A stretch of 64,000 bases of DNA, from positions 62,001-126,000 of the forward strand of contig BDDD01001796.1 in the NCBI GenBank assembly GCA_001972305.1, written 5' to 3'. The position numbers and the translations under genes were made by a program. The notes under the pieces are model-generated. The model did not search any database. It was given only the letters and a program-made list of their open reading frames with translations, and was not told the DNA's origin. The DNA is from Cephalotus follicularis (lineage: Eukaryota > Streptophyta > Magnoliopsida > Oxalidales > Cephalotaceae). This document shows, in pieces, positions 38,137-50,139 of the stretch (positions within the stretch are counted from its first letter, which is position 1; the number at the start of each line of letters is the position of its first letter).

Positions 38137-40805
38137 TGAAATATCCCGTTTCTATGTTTACATGTTTATATGTTTATGGTTAGGGACCATATCCTTTTGA
38201 CTTATGTTATGGTTTGTGGACCTTTTGATTTTTTTGCTTGAAATTATTTTATTGTTGTTTTCTGGGCACAAAGCGCCGACGCTTTGGCTGTTGGGTGGCA
38301 CGTCGACGCCTAAATGTGTGACTTCGACACATTTTGTATTTAAGTGTTTAACCGTCGACGCTTTTTGAGAAACTGTCGACACTTTAGTCAACTTTCCTTA
38401 TTGTTTAGGATTGTGGGTTGTTTATGGAAAGGAGGATTCTTTACCAAAATTGTTAATCCGTTTTACCTTTTTGTGTTGAATGCGTTTTGCATGAAAAGGA
38501 AGGTTATTAAGCTGCACGTTTTTGCCATTTTGAAAACACACGTTTTAAATTGTTTTAAAATAACAACTCCTGCATAGTTTCTTCACAAAAACTGAAGCAG
38601 CCATATTCTTTGCATTGTTCATCATCGTTTTGCATCTTGTTTGGCATCATCAGAAGGTATTTTCTAAACAAAGCTTTAATTTTCATGATATGTTACTGTT
38701 ATTGACCATTAGATTGTTCATAACCTGTCAATTGATTCATAAAAACTGTCATGTTCATGCAATACCAGAAAATGTATTTTGAAACTGTGTTAATGCCATG
38801 ATGAACCTGCAATCTGTGTGTTTGTGTTTTACTGAGTTTTAAATAAAAAGAATCATGATTTATGACATACCTACTACTATTTAGATGAGTTGTAACAAGC
38901 AAAATGGATTTGGTTCATGAAAGTGACTTAACACTACAATGGCAGAAAACATATTTTCAAGTTGTTATATATATATGCCACCAGTAAATCTTGTGTTATG
39001 CAATTAAATCATTATAGAAGTGTTTTTAAACCAAATGATATTACTGTCTTACTAATTCATGCTGAGAAAACTTGTTTTGTGCATGTTTTACAGTAAAAAA
39101 ATGACAACCCATGTACTGTTTTTATGACCAGTTCATCTTAAGTGACGAATGGTTTGGCAATCTGTCGACACTTATAATCTTAACTGTCGACGCTTTTGTA
39201 GTATGTTAAATTTAACTGTTGCCGCTTTGTACTGTTTTGTACTGTTTATGTTAAGTCGACGCTTTGCTCAGCATTTTGTCCCTTTTTGCAATAAAACTAT
39301 CGACTCTTTGGTTCTTTGTTAGATGTAAGAGTCGACGCTTTCCTTTATTAAATATCAAGTTTTTGTCGACGTTTTGTTTGGCTTTATTTTAACATTTTGT
39401 CCTAAAGCGCAAACTCCTTGTAATAAAATGTCGACGCTTTGGACACATACTGTGATGTTCTGGCAAGTTGTTTAACATCTGTTTGATTATATTTTTCGGT
39501 TTGGTTGATCTACTTAGGTTTCAATAATTTCTGTGGTGAACGTTAGGAGGTTCCAAGTGTGCTTTTGATTTATTTTGATTTGTTTAGACTTTGAAGGCTA
39601 AGGTACGGATTCTTCGTTCTTTGGTACTCCTTCGATTAAACTTTCATTAAGTGATGATTTTGTACGTTTTATCGAATGGATTTATGTTCCTGGTTTTATT
39701 AGCAGTAAAACTCTATTTTGATATGGATATTCTCGTTTTGATAATGAACTTAATGAAATGAATTTTAGTATTGTTACATGGGATATTGGTTTTGATATGC
39801 GTGTTTTTCACTATCAAAAATATTAACATGGCTTCCACTTTCGAAGTATGTTAACTTCAGATACGGTTAAGATTTTGTTTTCAGATAAGATCACAAATTG
39901 TTTAGAAATTGTTAAAATTGTTTTAGATTAAAACAATGTTTTTAGCATAATAACATACAGAGAAAAACCCTACCTATGAGGTATCATAGGCATGTTCTTT
40001 GGCACGGAGGACATGACACCTGCCGTGGCGGTGTGATCGGTCTACGGCGTCTCTTTTAAATATGTATCCTGAGGGAAGGATATGGATCCTTCTGAGGCGT
40101 ATGAGTATACTCTAGTTATTGTAAGATAAGATTCAGTGATGGGAATGTTTGTGTAGTGCCGTACACGACTTTTCCAGCAGAGCATGTGGGCCTCGCGAAC
40201 CCCTTGCGCCTATATATGTATGTATGTTAGAAATTCTCTGTTATGGAATTATGAATCAGATAATGTTTTTGAATTATGACGTTATGTTTTCGCAAAGTTA
40301 TGATGATTTTATAACTGCTCGTTTTTAAATATTCTGTTTTACTTTTCAAGAATATTTACTATGTTATTTACTGAATTTAAAGTTCATATTATTTTGTTTA
40401 CCATTTACTGTTTTAATTCCTTATCCGTACTGAGGTTTGCTCAGCCACGTTTTTGTTTCTATGCGACAGGTTTTCAAGAGCATGGGGGAAACAAGTGATG
40501 AGAGTTACCCTTTTGTCAGAGGATTAGCTAGGAGTTGGTCCTCGTGTTTTCCAGTAGGATCAGATTAGTTTTCAGTAAAAACGTTTTCAGATTTTGGTTA
40601 TGTTATGATTTCGGTATTTGGATACCAGATTATGATTCGTTCTTATTCATGATTGGATAAATTTTCAGACTCTATTTTATATCAGTATTATAAGTTAATT
40701 TTTCACACCACCACATCCGTTTCGTATCAGTCTATTGTTTAGATTTCCGTTATTTTCAGTTTGGTATTATGACCTATAAGGGCTCCCACCATCGGGGGTG
40801 TTACA
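38137..40805 (+). repeat. Gyp-B 5' LTR (2669 bp)
   Basis: It starts TGAAATATCCCG (the 3' copy has TGTAATATCCCG) and ends CCATCGGGGGTGTTACA. GTCGAC-type motifs cluster at 38270-38390 and 39165-39440. Near the end lies CCGTACTGAGGTTTGCTCAG (40430), the position where other LTRs here carry GAGTGAGGACAAAGG. No gene is present. Confidence 0.95.
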
Positions 40806-40810
40806 GATTG

Positions 40811-40822
40811 AGGTATCAGAGA
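40811..40822 (+). promoter_or_regulatory. Primer binding site of Gyp-B (degraded tRNA-Met type)
   Basis: AGGTATCAGAGA, five bases after the LTR end, differs from the usual TGGTATCAGAGC at both ends. The stretch 40823-40966 is leader without a gene. Confidence 0.75.
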
Positions 40823-40966
40823 ATTAGGTTTTGTTTCGTTAGAAGACCTGACTAGGTTTGACCTGTGAGATTGGGTAGACACTGGGTTAGGACTTCTCCG
40901 TTTGTGTCTTTCGTTCTGACCTTCTGACTCTTTTGCCTTTATCTTGTCTGTGATTTTGTTGCGTAG

Positions 40967-43900
40967 ATGGCACGAACAAGGAACACCTGTCAGAGGACCA
41001 AACCAGTTGTGGCTCAAGATGGAGTAAGAAATGAGCCTGCAATCGATGATATGGTTCGACAGGCTGTGGCTTAGGAAGTGAACCGAGTGATGCAGCAACA
41101 GCAAAATCCTGAGCAAGGTCGTCGTGAGCAAGTAGCTGAAGAGAATGTACCAGTTGATGCTCATGCAGCTAAGGGAGCTGGGGACCATCATGATATTCCA
41201 GTTCATGTATGGCTGGAAAGGTTCCAAAAACAGAGACCGCGATCCTTTACTTCGGCGCCAACACCAGTAGAGGCTGAGCATTGGATTGCTCATTTAGAGA
41301 AGATTTTTGATGTGTTGGAATGCGGTGATAATCAGAAGGTTAAGATGGCTGCATATAAGCTGGAGGGCGATGCCCAGACATGGTGGAAGACTTTGAAGAC
41401 AGCTAAGGGTAGAGGCTTTGTTGAAACTCTGTCTTGGACCGATTTTTGTGAGATCTTTTATCAGCAGTGTTTCCCCACTGCTGATAAAGAGGCATATGCT
41501 AGGGAGTTTCTGATGACCAGACAGTGGGAAGGAGAGTCTGTTACTGAGTTTTTGGCACGATATACCAGGTTGGCGGGCTTTGCAGGACCTGCAGCGGGGT
41601 CAGCAGCGGAGCAAGCAGAAAAATTTAAATGGAGGTTACATTATCAGCTTAGGGGTAAGCTGATTAACTCGAGGTTTGTGGATGTGTCAGAGGTTGCAAA
41701 CGCAGCGAAGAACATAGAGATGGAAATATTGGACTTTCAGGCTGCTCGTTTGGAATGAGAAAAGAAGAGAAATAGGGAAGACTCTCATGGACAAAATTCG
41801 GGAAAACAGAATAAGGGCCGAAATGGTAAGCAGCAAAAGAAGAATACTGGTGGGGGTAACCCCAATGTTCAGATTGCACAGTGCGAGACTTGTGGTAAGA
41901 GGCATCCGGTTGGGACTTGTTACAAAGCTACGGGGGCATGCTTTGTGTGCGGACAGTAGGGAAATCGTTTCATGGATTGCACAGACCCTCGAGCAAAGGA
42001 AAGGAAGGGTAATGACGAAAATGCGGGACAGCGCAATGTAGGTGGCCGAATCTTTGCTTTGACCACTCATCAGGCAGCAGGTGCTCCAGGTACTGTTTTG
42101 GGTTATGTTTCTTTTTGTGGTCGTATGACTTATGTTTTGTATGATACTGGATCGACTCACTCTGTAATAGCGAGATCTTTTGTTCGGCATCTTGGGATGC
42201 CACCTCTATCTCTGGATCCAGTTTTGGTTCTTTCGACCCCTATGGAGACATCTGTTGTGATATCTGAATGTTTTCGTGCTTGTCCTATCTCTTTTGATGA
42301 TCGCATTCGAGATGCGGATCTTTTCCCAATTGATATGCATGACTTCGACATGATTCTTCGCATGGATTGGTTAGATCGCCATCGTGCCAAGATTGACTGT
42401 CACACTCGGAGAGTTTTGTTTGGGGTTGTAGATAGGCCTGATTTTGTTTATCAGGGTTCACAGCCGAGAAAAGAACTTAAGGTTATTTCTGCTCTGAAGG
42501 CTCGGAAGATGGTAGCTAAGGGTGCTGAGGGTTACCTAGCTGTTGTAAAAGATGTCTCTAAGGATGAGCCTCGCCTTGAGGACTATCCGGTTGTTAGAGA
42601 GTTCTCAGATGTGTTTCTGGATGAGTTACCAGGTTTGCCACCGCAACGGGAAGTGAAGTTTACCATCGAACTCATTCCCGGAGCGGCACCGATATCTAGA
42701 GCACCATACAGAATGGCACCGTTAGAGTTACAAGAACTGAAGGAGCAATTGCAAGAATTGTTGGATCGGGGTTTTATTCGGCCTAGTGTTTCACCATGGG
42801 GAGCTCCGGTTCTTTTTGTCAGGAAGAAGGATGGTTCTATGAGGTTGTTCATAAACTACAGAGAACTGAACAGGATTACCATCAGGAATAAATACCCTTT
42901 GCCTAGGATTGATGACCTTTTTTATCAACTCCAAGGTGCACGATATTTTTCTAAGATCGATTTGATATCGGGATATCATCAGTTACGGGTGAAAGATGAT
43001 GACATAGCTAAGACTACTTTTCGTACACGGTAAGAACATTATGAATTTTTGGTGATGCCTTTTGGACTTACAAATTCACCAACAGTTTTTATGGATCTAA
43101 TGAATCGGGTGTTTCATGAATACTTGGAAAAGTTTGTGATTGTGTTCATTCATGACATTCTTGTGTATTCCAAGTCGGGAGAAGAACATGAAGCTCAACT
43201 CCGTATAGTGCTGGGTATTTTGAGGAAGAATCAGCTTTATGCGAAGTTTTCGAAATGTGAATTCTGGTTGGATCAGGTAACATTTTTAGGCCATGTGGTT
43301 ACAACAGATGGTATTAGTGTGGATCCTGCTAAGGTTGAGGCTATTACCAAATGGCCGAGGCCTACTACGGTAACGGAAGTTAGGAGCTTTTTGGGTCTGG
43401 CTGGCTACTATCGACGGTTTGTGGAAGGCTTTTCCTCCATAGCCTTGCCACTGACACAACTTTTAAGAAAAGGAGCCATATTTGTGTGGAATGATGAACG
43501 GAAGGCAAGTTTTGAGGAATTGAAGAACGGTTTGGTGTCTGCACCAATTCTTCGATTACCGTCTGGGTCAGGGGGATACCAGATCTATAGTGATGCCTCA
43601 AAGAAGGGTTTGGGGTGTGTTCTTATGCAGCACGGTCATGTGATAGCTTATGCTTCAAGACAATTAAAGCCTTATGAAGTGAACTACCCTACACATGATC
43701 TGGAGTTAGCAGTTGTGGTTTTTGCGTTGAAAATCTGGAGGCACTATTTGTATGGAGAAACTTGTGATGTCTTCACTGATCACAAGAGCCGCAAGTACAT
43801 CTTCACGCAAAAGGAATTAAACATGCGACAGAGGACATGGTTGGAGCTTCTGAAGGACTATGACTTGAATATTCAGTACCACCCCGGTAAAGCAAATGTG

Positions 43901-45478
43901 GTAGCTGATGCTTTAAGTAGGAAGAGTTCTGGAACTGTTGCGGCTTTGATTACTCAGCCGCAGTTGATAGCAGATATGGAGAGTTTGGATTTGAATTTGT
44001 TTGTTTGGGGTTCTGGAGGTTATATGGCTAATATGAGTATAGAGCCTACCTTTATATCTCGGATTAAGGTGGCTCAGAGTGTTGATGGTGAACTTTGGGC
44101 TTTAGTCCAGAATGTCGATGAGGGTAAACAGTCAGAGTTCCGTGTGGATGAACATGGAGTGATATGGTTGGGTAGTCGGTTGTGTGTGCTGGCTGATACT
44201 ACCATCAGAGATGCTGTCTTGTCTGAGGCGCACAGTTCTCCATTCTCTATACATCCAGGTTCTACGAAAATGTATAAGGACTTGAAGCAAAATTTCTGGT
44301 GGAATGGAATGAAGAGGGATGTAGCGGATTATGTTGGGAGGTGTTTGATCTGTCAGCAGGTTAAGATTGAGCACCAACGAGCTAGTGGTTTGTTACAACC
44401 CTTGGAGATTCCAGTTTGGAAATGGGAGAGCATAGCAATGGACTTTGTTACAGGATTGACAAGGACGTTTAAGAAGAATGATGCCATCTGGGTAGTGGTG
44501 GATCGTTTGACTAAATCAGCACATTTCTTGGCTATCCGGGAGAACTTTTCTGTAGACCGGTTTGCGGAAGTTTTTCAGCGAGAGATTGTGAGACTACATG
44601 GGACTCCTGTATCCATTGTTTCGGATAGGGATCCTTGTTTCACGTCTAGATTTTGGAAGGGATTCCAGAAAGCTTGTGGAACACGGCTCAATTACAGTAC
44701 AGCTTTTCACCCACAGACCGATGGACAGTCGGGGAGGACCATCCAAACTTTAGAGGATATGCTGAGTTCTTGTGCCTTAGAGTGGTCAGGAAACTGGGAT
44801 GATTATCTGAGCTTGGTGGAGTTCGCATATAACAATAGTTGGCATGCTAGCATTCGGATGGCTCCGTTTGAGGCACTGTATGGGAGAAAATGTCGATCTC
44901 CGACGTGTTGGGATGAGGTTGGCGAGAGAGCTATCGAGGGACCTGAGCTAGTTCAGATCACTACTGAAAAAGTGACTGTAGCTAGGGAGAGACTGAAAGC
45001 AGCTCTATCCCGATAGAAGACTTATGCAGACAAACATCGGAAGGAATTGGAATTTAGAGTTGGTGAACACGTGTATCTAAAAGTTTCACCATGGAAAGGA
45101 GTTCGAAGGTTTGGGCTGAAGGGAAAGTTGAGTCCACGGTTTATTGGACCTTTTGAAATTCTGGGAAAGGTTGGAGCAGTTGCTTATCAGTTGGCTTTGC
45201 ATCCACAGTTATATTATGTGCATAATGTGTTCCATGTGTCTTTATTGAGGGGTTACCGGTACCATCCCTTGCACGTGGTTCACTACCCTTTTGATAGTAT
45301 ACGCAAGGACTTGTCTTGCGATGAGGAGGCTGAGGCTATTTTGGATAGACAAGAGAGGGATACTCGTAGTAAGACTATCCCTTTTGTAAAAGTCTTATGG
45401 AAGAATCATCTCGAAAATGAAGCTACTTGGGAGTTGGAGGAGCATATTCGAAAGGAATATCCTCGCTTGTTTGAATAA
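40967..45478 (+). pseudogene. Gyp-B gag-pol polyprotein (1504 codons, five internal stops)
   Basis: One uninterrupted frame from the ATG at 40967 (MARTRNTCQRTKP) to TAA at 45476. Domains in order: capsid (WLERFQKQRP, AHLEKIFDVLECGDNQKVKM; residues 80-260), zinc knuckles (CETCGKRHPVGTC, about 307, and a second one holding a stop), protease ([14 protein letters not shown], about 392), RT ([33 protein letters not shown]), RNase H ([21 protein letters not shown]), integrase ([49 protein letters not shown]), and chromodomain (ILDRQERDTRS, VLWKNHLENEATWE, ending YPRLFE). Stops at 41072, 41756, 41957, 43031 and 45014. The RT active site reads FIHDIL (His codon 43151), and the integrase catalytic Glu is Gly (codon 44732). 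No frameshift was found. Confidence 0.95.
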
Positions 45479-45518
45479 GGTATGTGTATGGTTGTGATTT
45501 CGGGACGAAATCCTTTTT

Positions 45519-45531
45519 AAGTGGGGGTGGA
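45519..45531 (+). promoter_or_regulatory. Polypurine tract of Gyp-B
   Basis: AAGTGGGGGTGGA lies directly before the 3' LTR start TGTAATATCCC and is preceded by GGGACGAAATCC, as in the other chromoviruses here. Confidence 0.92.
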
Positions 45532-46379
45532 TGTAATATCCCGTTTCTATGTTGACATGTTTATATGTTTATTGTTAGGGATCATATCCTTTTGACTTAT
45601 GTTATGGTTTGTGGACCTTTTGATTTTTTTGCTTAAAATTCTTTTATTGTTGTTTTCTGGGCACAAAGCGCCGACGCTCTCTTTAGAACCGCCGACGCTT
45701 TGGCTGCTGGGTGGTACGTCGATGCCTAAACGTATGACTTCGACGCGTTTTGTATTTAAGTGTTTAACCGTCGACACTTTTTGAGAAACTGTCGACACTT
45801 TAGTCGACTTTTCTTATTGTTTTGGATGGTGGATTGTTTATGGAAAGGAGGATTCTTTACCAAAATTGTTAATCCGATTTACCTTTTGTGTTGAACGCGT
45901 TTTGCATGAAAAGGAAGGTTATTAAGCAGCACGTTTTTGCCATTTTGAAAACACACGTTTTAAATTGTTTTAAAATAACAACTCCTGCATATTTTCTTCA
46001 CAAAAACTGAAGCAGCCATATTCTTTGCATTGTTCATCATCGTTTTGCATCTTTTTTGGCATCATCAGAAGGTACTTGCTAAACAAAGCTTTAATTTTCA
46101 TGATATGTTACTGTTATTGACCATTAGATTGTTCATAACCTGTCAATTGATTCATAAAAACTGTCATGTTCATGCAATACCAGAAAATGCATTTTGAAAC
46201 TGTGTTAATGCCATGATGAACCTGCAATCTGTGTGTTTGTGTTTTACTGAGTTTTAAATAAAAAGAATCATGTTTTATGACATACCTACTACTGTTTAGA
46301 TGAGTTGTAACAAGCAAAATGGATTTGGTTCATGAAAGTGACTTAACACTACAATGGCAGAAAACATATTTTCAAGTTG

Positions 46380-46412
<33 letters not shown>

Positions 46413-48238
46413 ACCAGTAAATCTTGTGTTATGCATTTAAATCGTTATAGAAATGTTTTTAAACCAAATGATATTACTGTCTTACTGATTCATGCTGAGA
46501 AAACTTGTTTTGCGCATGTTTTACAGTAAAAAAATGACAACCCATGTACTGTTTTTATGACCAGTTCGTCTTAAGTGTCGAATGTTTTGGCAATCTGTCG
46601 ACACTTATACTCTTAACTGTCAACGCTTTTGTAGTATGTTAAATTTAACTGTTGCCGCTTTGTACTGTTTTGTACTGTTTATGTTAAGTCGACGCTTTGC
46701 TCAGCATTTTGTCCCTTTTTGCAATGAAACTGTCGACTCTTTGGTTCTTTGTTAAATGTAAGAGTCGACGCTTTCCTTTATTAAATATCAAGTTTTTGTC
46801 GACGTTTTGTTTGGCTTTATTTTAACATTTTGCCCTAAAGCGCCAAGTCCTTGTAATAAAATTTCGACGCTTTGGACACGTACTGTGATGTTCTGGCAAG
46901 TTGTTTAACATCTGTTTGATTATATTTTTCGGTTTGGTTGATCTACTTAGGTTTCAATAATTTATGTGGTGAACGTTAGGAGGTTCCAAGTGTGCTTTTG
47001 ATTTGTTTTGATTTGTTTAGACTTTGAAAGCTAAGGTACGGATTCTTCGTGCTTTGGTACTCCTTCGATTAAACTTTCATTAAGTGATGATTTTGTACGT
47101 TTTATCGAATGGGTTTATGTTCCTGGTTTTATTAGCAATAAAACTCTATTTTGATACGGATATTCTCGTTTTGATAATGAACTTATTGAAATGAATTTTA
47201 GTATTGTTACATCGGATATTGTATTTGATATACGTGTTTTTCACTATAAAAAATATTAACATGGCTTCCACTTTCGAAGTATGTTAACTTCAGATACAGT
47301 TAAGATTTTGTTTTCAGATAAGATCAGAAATTGTTTAGAAATTGTTAAAATTGTTTTAGATTAAAACAATGTTTTTAGCATAATAACATACAGATAAAAA
47401 CTCTACCTATGAGGTATCATAGGCATGTTCTTTGGCACGGAGGACATGACACCTACCGTGGCGGTGTGATCGGTCTACGACGTCTCTTCTAAATATGTAT
47501 CCTGAGGGTAGGATATGGATCCTTCTGAGGCGTATGAGTATACTCTAGTTATTGTAAGATAAGATTCAGTAATGGGAATGTTTGTGTAGTGTCATACACG
47601 ACTTTTCCGACAGAGCATGTGGGCCTCGCGAACCCCTTGCGCCTATGTATGTATGTATGTCAGAAATTCTCTATTATGGAATTATGAATCAGATAATGTT
47701 TTTGAATTATGACGTTATGTTTTCGCAAAGTTATGATGATTTTATAAATGCTCGCTTTTAAATATTCTTTTTTACTTTTCAAGAATATTTACTATGTTAT
47801 TTATTGAATTTAAAGTTCATATTATTTTGTTTACCATTTACTGTTTTAATTCCTTATCCGTACTGAGGTTTGCTCAGTCGCGTTTTTGTTTCTATGCAGC
47901 AGGTTTTCAGGAGCATGGGGGAAACAAGTGATGAGAGTTACCCTTTTGTCAGAGGATTAGCTAGGAGTTGGTCCTTGTGTTTTCCAGTAGGATCAGATTA
48001 GTTTTCAGTAAAAACGTTTTCAGATTTTGGTTATGTTATGATTTCAGTATTTGGATATCAGATTATGATTCGTTCTTATTCATGATTGGATAAATTTTCA
48101 GACTATATTTTATATCAGTATTATAAGTTAAGTTTTCAGACCACCACATCCGTTTCGTATCAGTCTATTGTTTAGATTTCCGTTATTTTTAGTTTGGTAT
48201 TATGACCTGTAAGGGCTCCCACCATCGGGGGTGTTACA
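45532..48238 (+). repeat. Gyp-B 3' LTR (2707 bp)
   Basis: It pairs with 38137-40805. The main length differences are a longer TA run near 46381-46410 and an extra 21-bp unit in the GCCGACG motif cluster at 45677-45697. GTCGAC-type motifs are at 45665-45815 and 46560-46880. Confidence 0.95.
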
Positions 48239-48364
48239 CTACACGACCACAGAGAAAGAGTTTTTAGCTGTGGACTTTGCATTTTAAAAATTTTGGTTGT
48301 ATCTTTTAGGATCACATGTCATTGTTTGTACTGATCATGATGCGATTCGATATTTAATGAGCAA
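48239..48364 (+). pseudogene. Ath-C RNase H, middle piece
   Basis: The frame resumes after Gyp-B: TTTEKEFLAVDF, then a stop, KFWLYLLGSHVIVCTDHDAIRYLMSN. The ending ATGAGCAA is duplicated (AGCAA) beyond the LTR inserted here and continues at 57127. RNase H of the Athila/Tat type normally has TDHAALKYL at this point. Confidence 0.88.
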
Positions 48365-50139
48365 TGTAACACCCCCGAACGGTGGGAGTCGTTACGGTTC
48401 ATAATCCAAAACTATACCTAACATATCATATAACAATTCTCAATTTTATGCCATTTATCCAAAATATTATCTTAACTTTATTCAAACGTGGTGGTCTATA
48501 CATAACATTCATAATCTAAAAAATGGTCTGAAACTTTTTTCATAAACTGAAAACACAATCTAAACATAGTTTGAAATCTTAAAATTAATCCATAAGTCAA
48601 ATACCGAAATCATAAACCAAAGAGGTACTTATTATTCATAGACTAGTCCTAACAGAAACATAGTAGGATCACACTCCTAGATGATCCTCAGACCTGGGTG
48701 GACATCACTCTCATCACACGTTTCCCGGATGCTGTCCTAGAATACCTGCCGCATGGAAAACAAAAACATGGCTGAGCAAATCTCTGTACGGATATAGAAT
48801 CATAAAACATATAACGAAACTTAAAGTATAGAAAATGCCTGAATCTTTAAATATCAAAATCTCATGAATAAAATAATTTAACGTTATTTTGAAAAGTAAA
48901 AGGAAGTAGTCATATAAACAATCTATCAATTCAAAACAAATATTTGCATTTCAAAACATTATCAACTTTCCAAATCGATATCCGAAGGCTAAATCTGATT
49001 TTCAAAGCAATATTCAAATTTCAAGCATAATCCAAGTTTCAAAGCCAAATCTAAATTTCAAACAGTATTCGAAACAATATCCAATTTCTTTAACATTATC
49101 AAAGTTAAAGATTCCAAAACAGAATAAAATAGAGATTTATCCGATTCCATAATCTCATCACAGAGATCCAAAATTTCATTCACATATAAATAATTACAAG
49201 GGGTTTGCAAGGCCCACATGCTCCGATGGAAAAATGTGTACGGCACTACATAATCAATCCCCAATATCTGAATCTTTAACATATCCCAGTATCAACCCAT
49301 ACGCCTCTATCATACATAACGGATCCATAATCCACCTCATGGGATTATCAAAACATAGAGACACGTCGAAGTCAAATCATACCTCTACGGAAGTGTCATG
49401 TCCTCGTGCCATGCCTACAACATGCCTATGGTACCTCCATAGGTAGGAAATATCTCTGCATATCATTATTCCAAAACAATTCAAAAACATAAACAGATTT
49501 TCTAAACATTTTCTGAACATATCATAATCATTAACATAGTTCATAATGTGAAAGTAATGTTCGTTTAACATACTTCGATAGTGAAAGTCATGTTCCATAT
49601 CAAAAATCAGTAAACTTTCATCTGTGAGAGTCATACTCAATTTATATAACTGGTTATATTAACTTCAGTAATAAAATAGGTTTTATAGAAAAAGAACTGA
49701 AACAAACATCCAATAACAAAATCCGTACCTTTTCATAAACCAAAAGCAGTATCAAAAATAGAATATCCGTTCATCTCATTAAAACAGATTCGATTAAGAT
49801 AAAACCAGATGATAACCCAAACGAAGAATCCATATTTATTTTCACAAACATTTCACACTGACTTTATTTCCAAACATATCAAAATACGGATCATAACGTA
49901 GTTCATAAAATCGAAAGAATCATATTCATAAAACGGATTTTTATTTCGAATAAATCAGATGTCCAAAAAGAGAAATATCCGTACACAAAACATAATTTAA
50001 TTCATTTCAATTAAAACCGAACGAGTAAACCAAGAACGAGAAATTCGTACATTATTCATAAAGTAAAACTATCTTTTTACTATAATAAAACCAATAAGAG
50101 GGTATTAAGGAACGAAACATCTGTACATTAAGCGATCAC

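Larger units (their letters stand above)
38137..48238 (+). mobile_element. Gyp-B: full-length chromovirus, target duplication CTACA
   Basis: CTACA occurs at 38132-38136 and 48239-48243, and the element between is complete: 5' LTR, primer site, gag-pol, polypurine tract, 3' LTR (10,102 bp). It is inserted in the Ath-C RNase H; the host frame resumes right after it (EKEFLAVDFAF). LTRs of about 2.7 kb, one gag-pol frame and a C-terminal chromodomain are Tekay/Del-like. The two LTRs differ by small substitutions and indels (about 4 percent in the first 130 bases by eye), so it is fairly recent but not new. It is inactive because of stops and catalytic changes. Confidence 0.95.

Noticed and set aside
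46381..46410. TA repeat as a distinct feature
   Set aside because: Simple dinucleotide expansion present in only one LTR of Gyp-B; mentioned with that LTR.
49950..49975. TCAGA|TGTCC as the left end of the nested LTR ending at 52587, pairing with TCAGA at 52588
   Set aside because: Sequence after 49966 still looks like the surrounding minus-strand LTR (repeated CCGTAC settings up to about 50130), so the match is probably chance.
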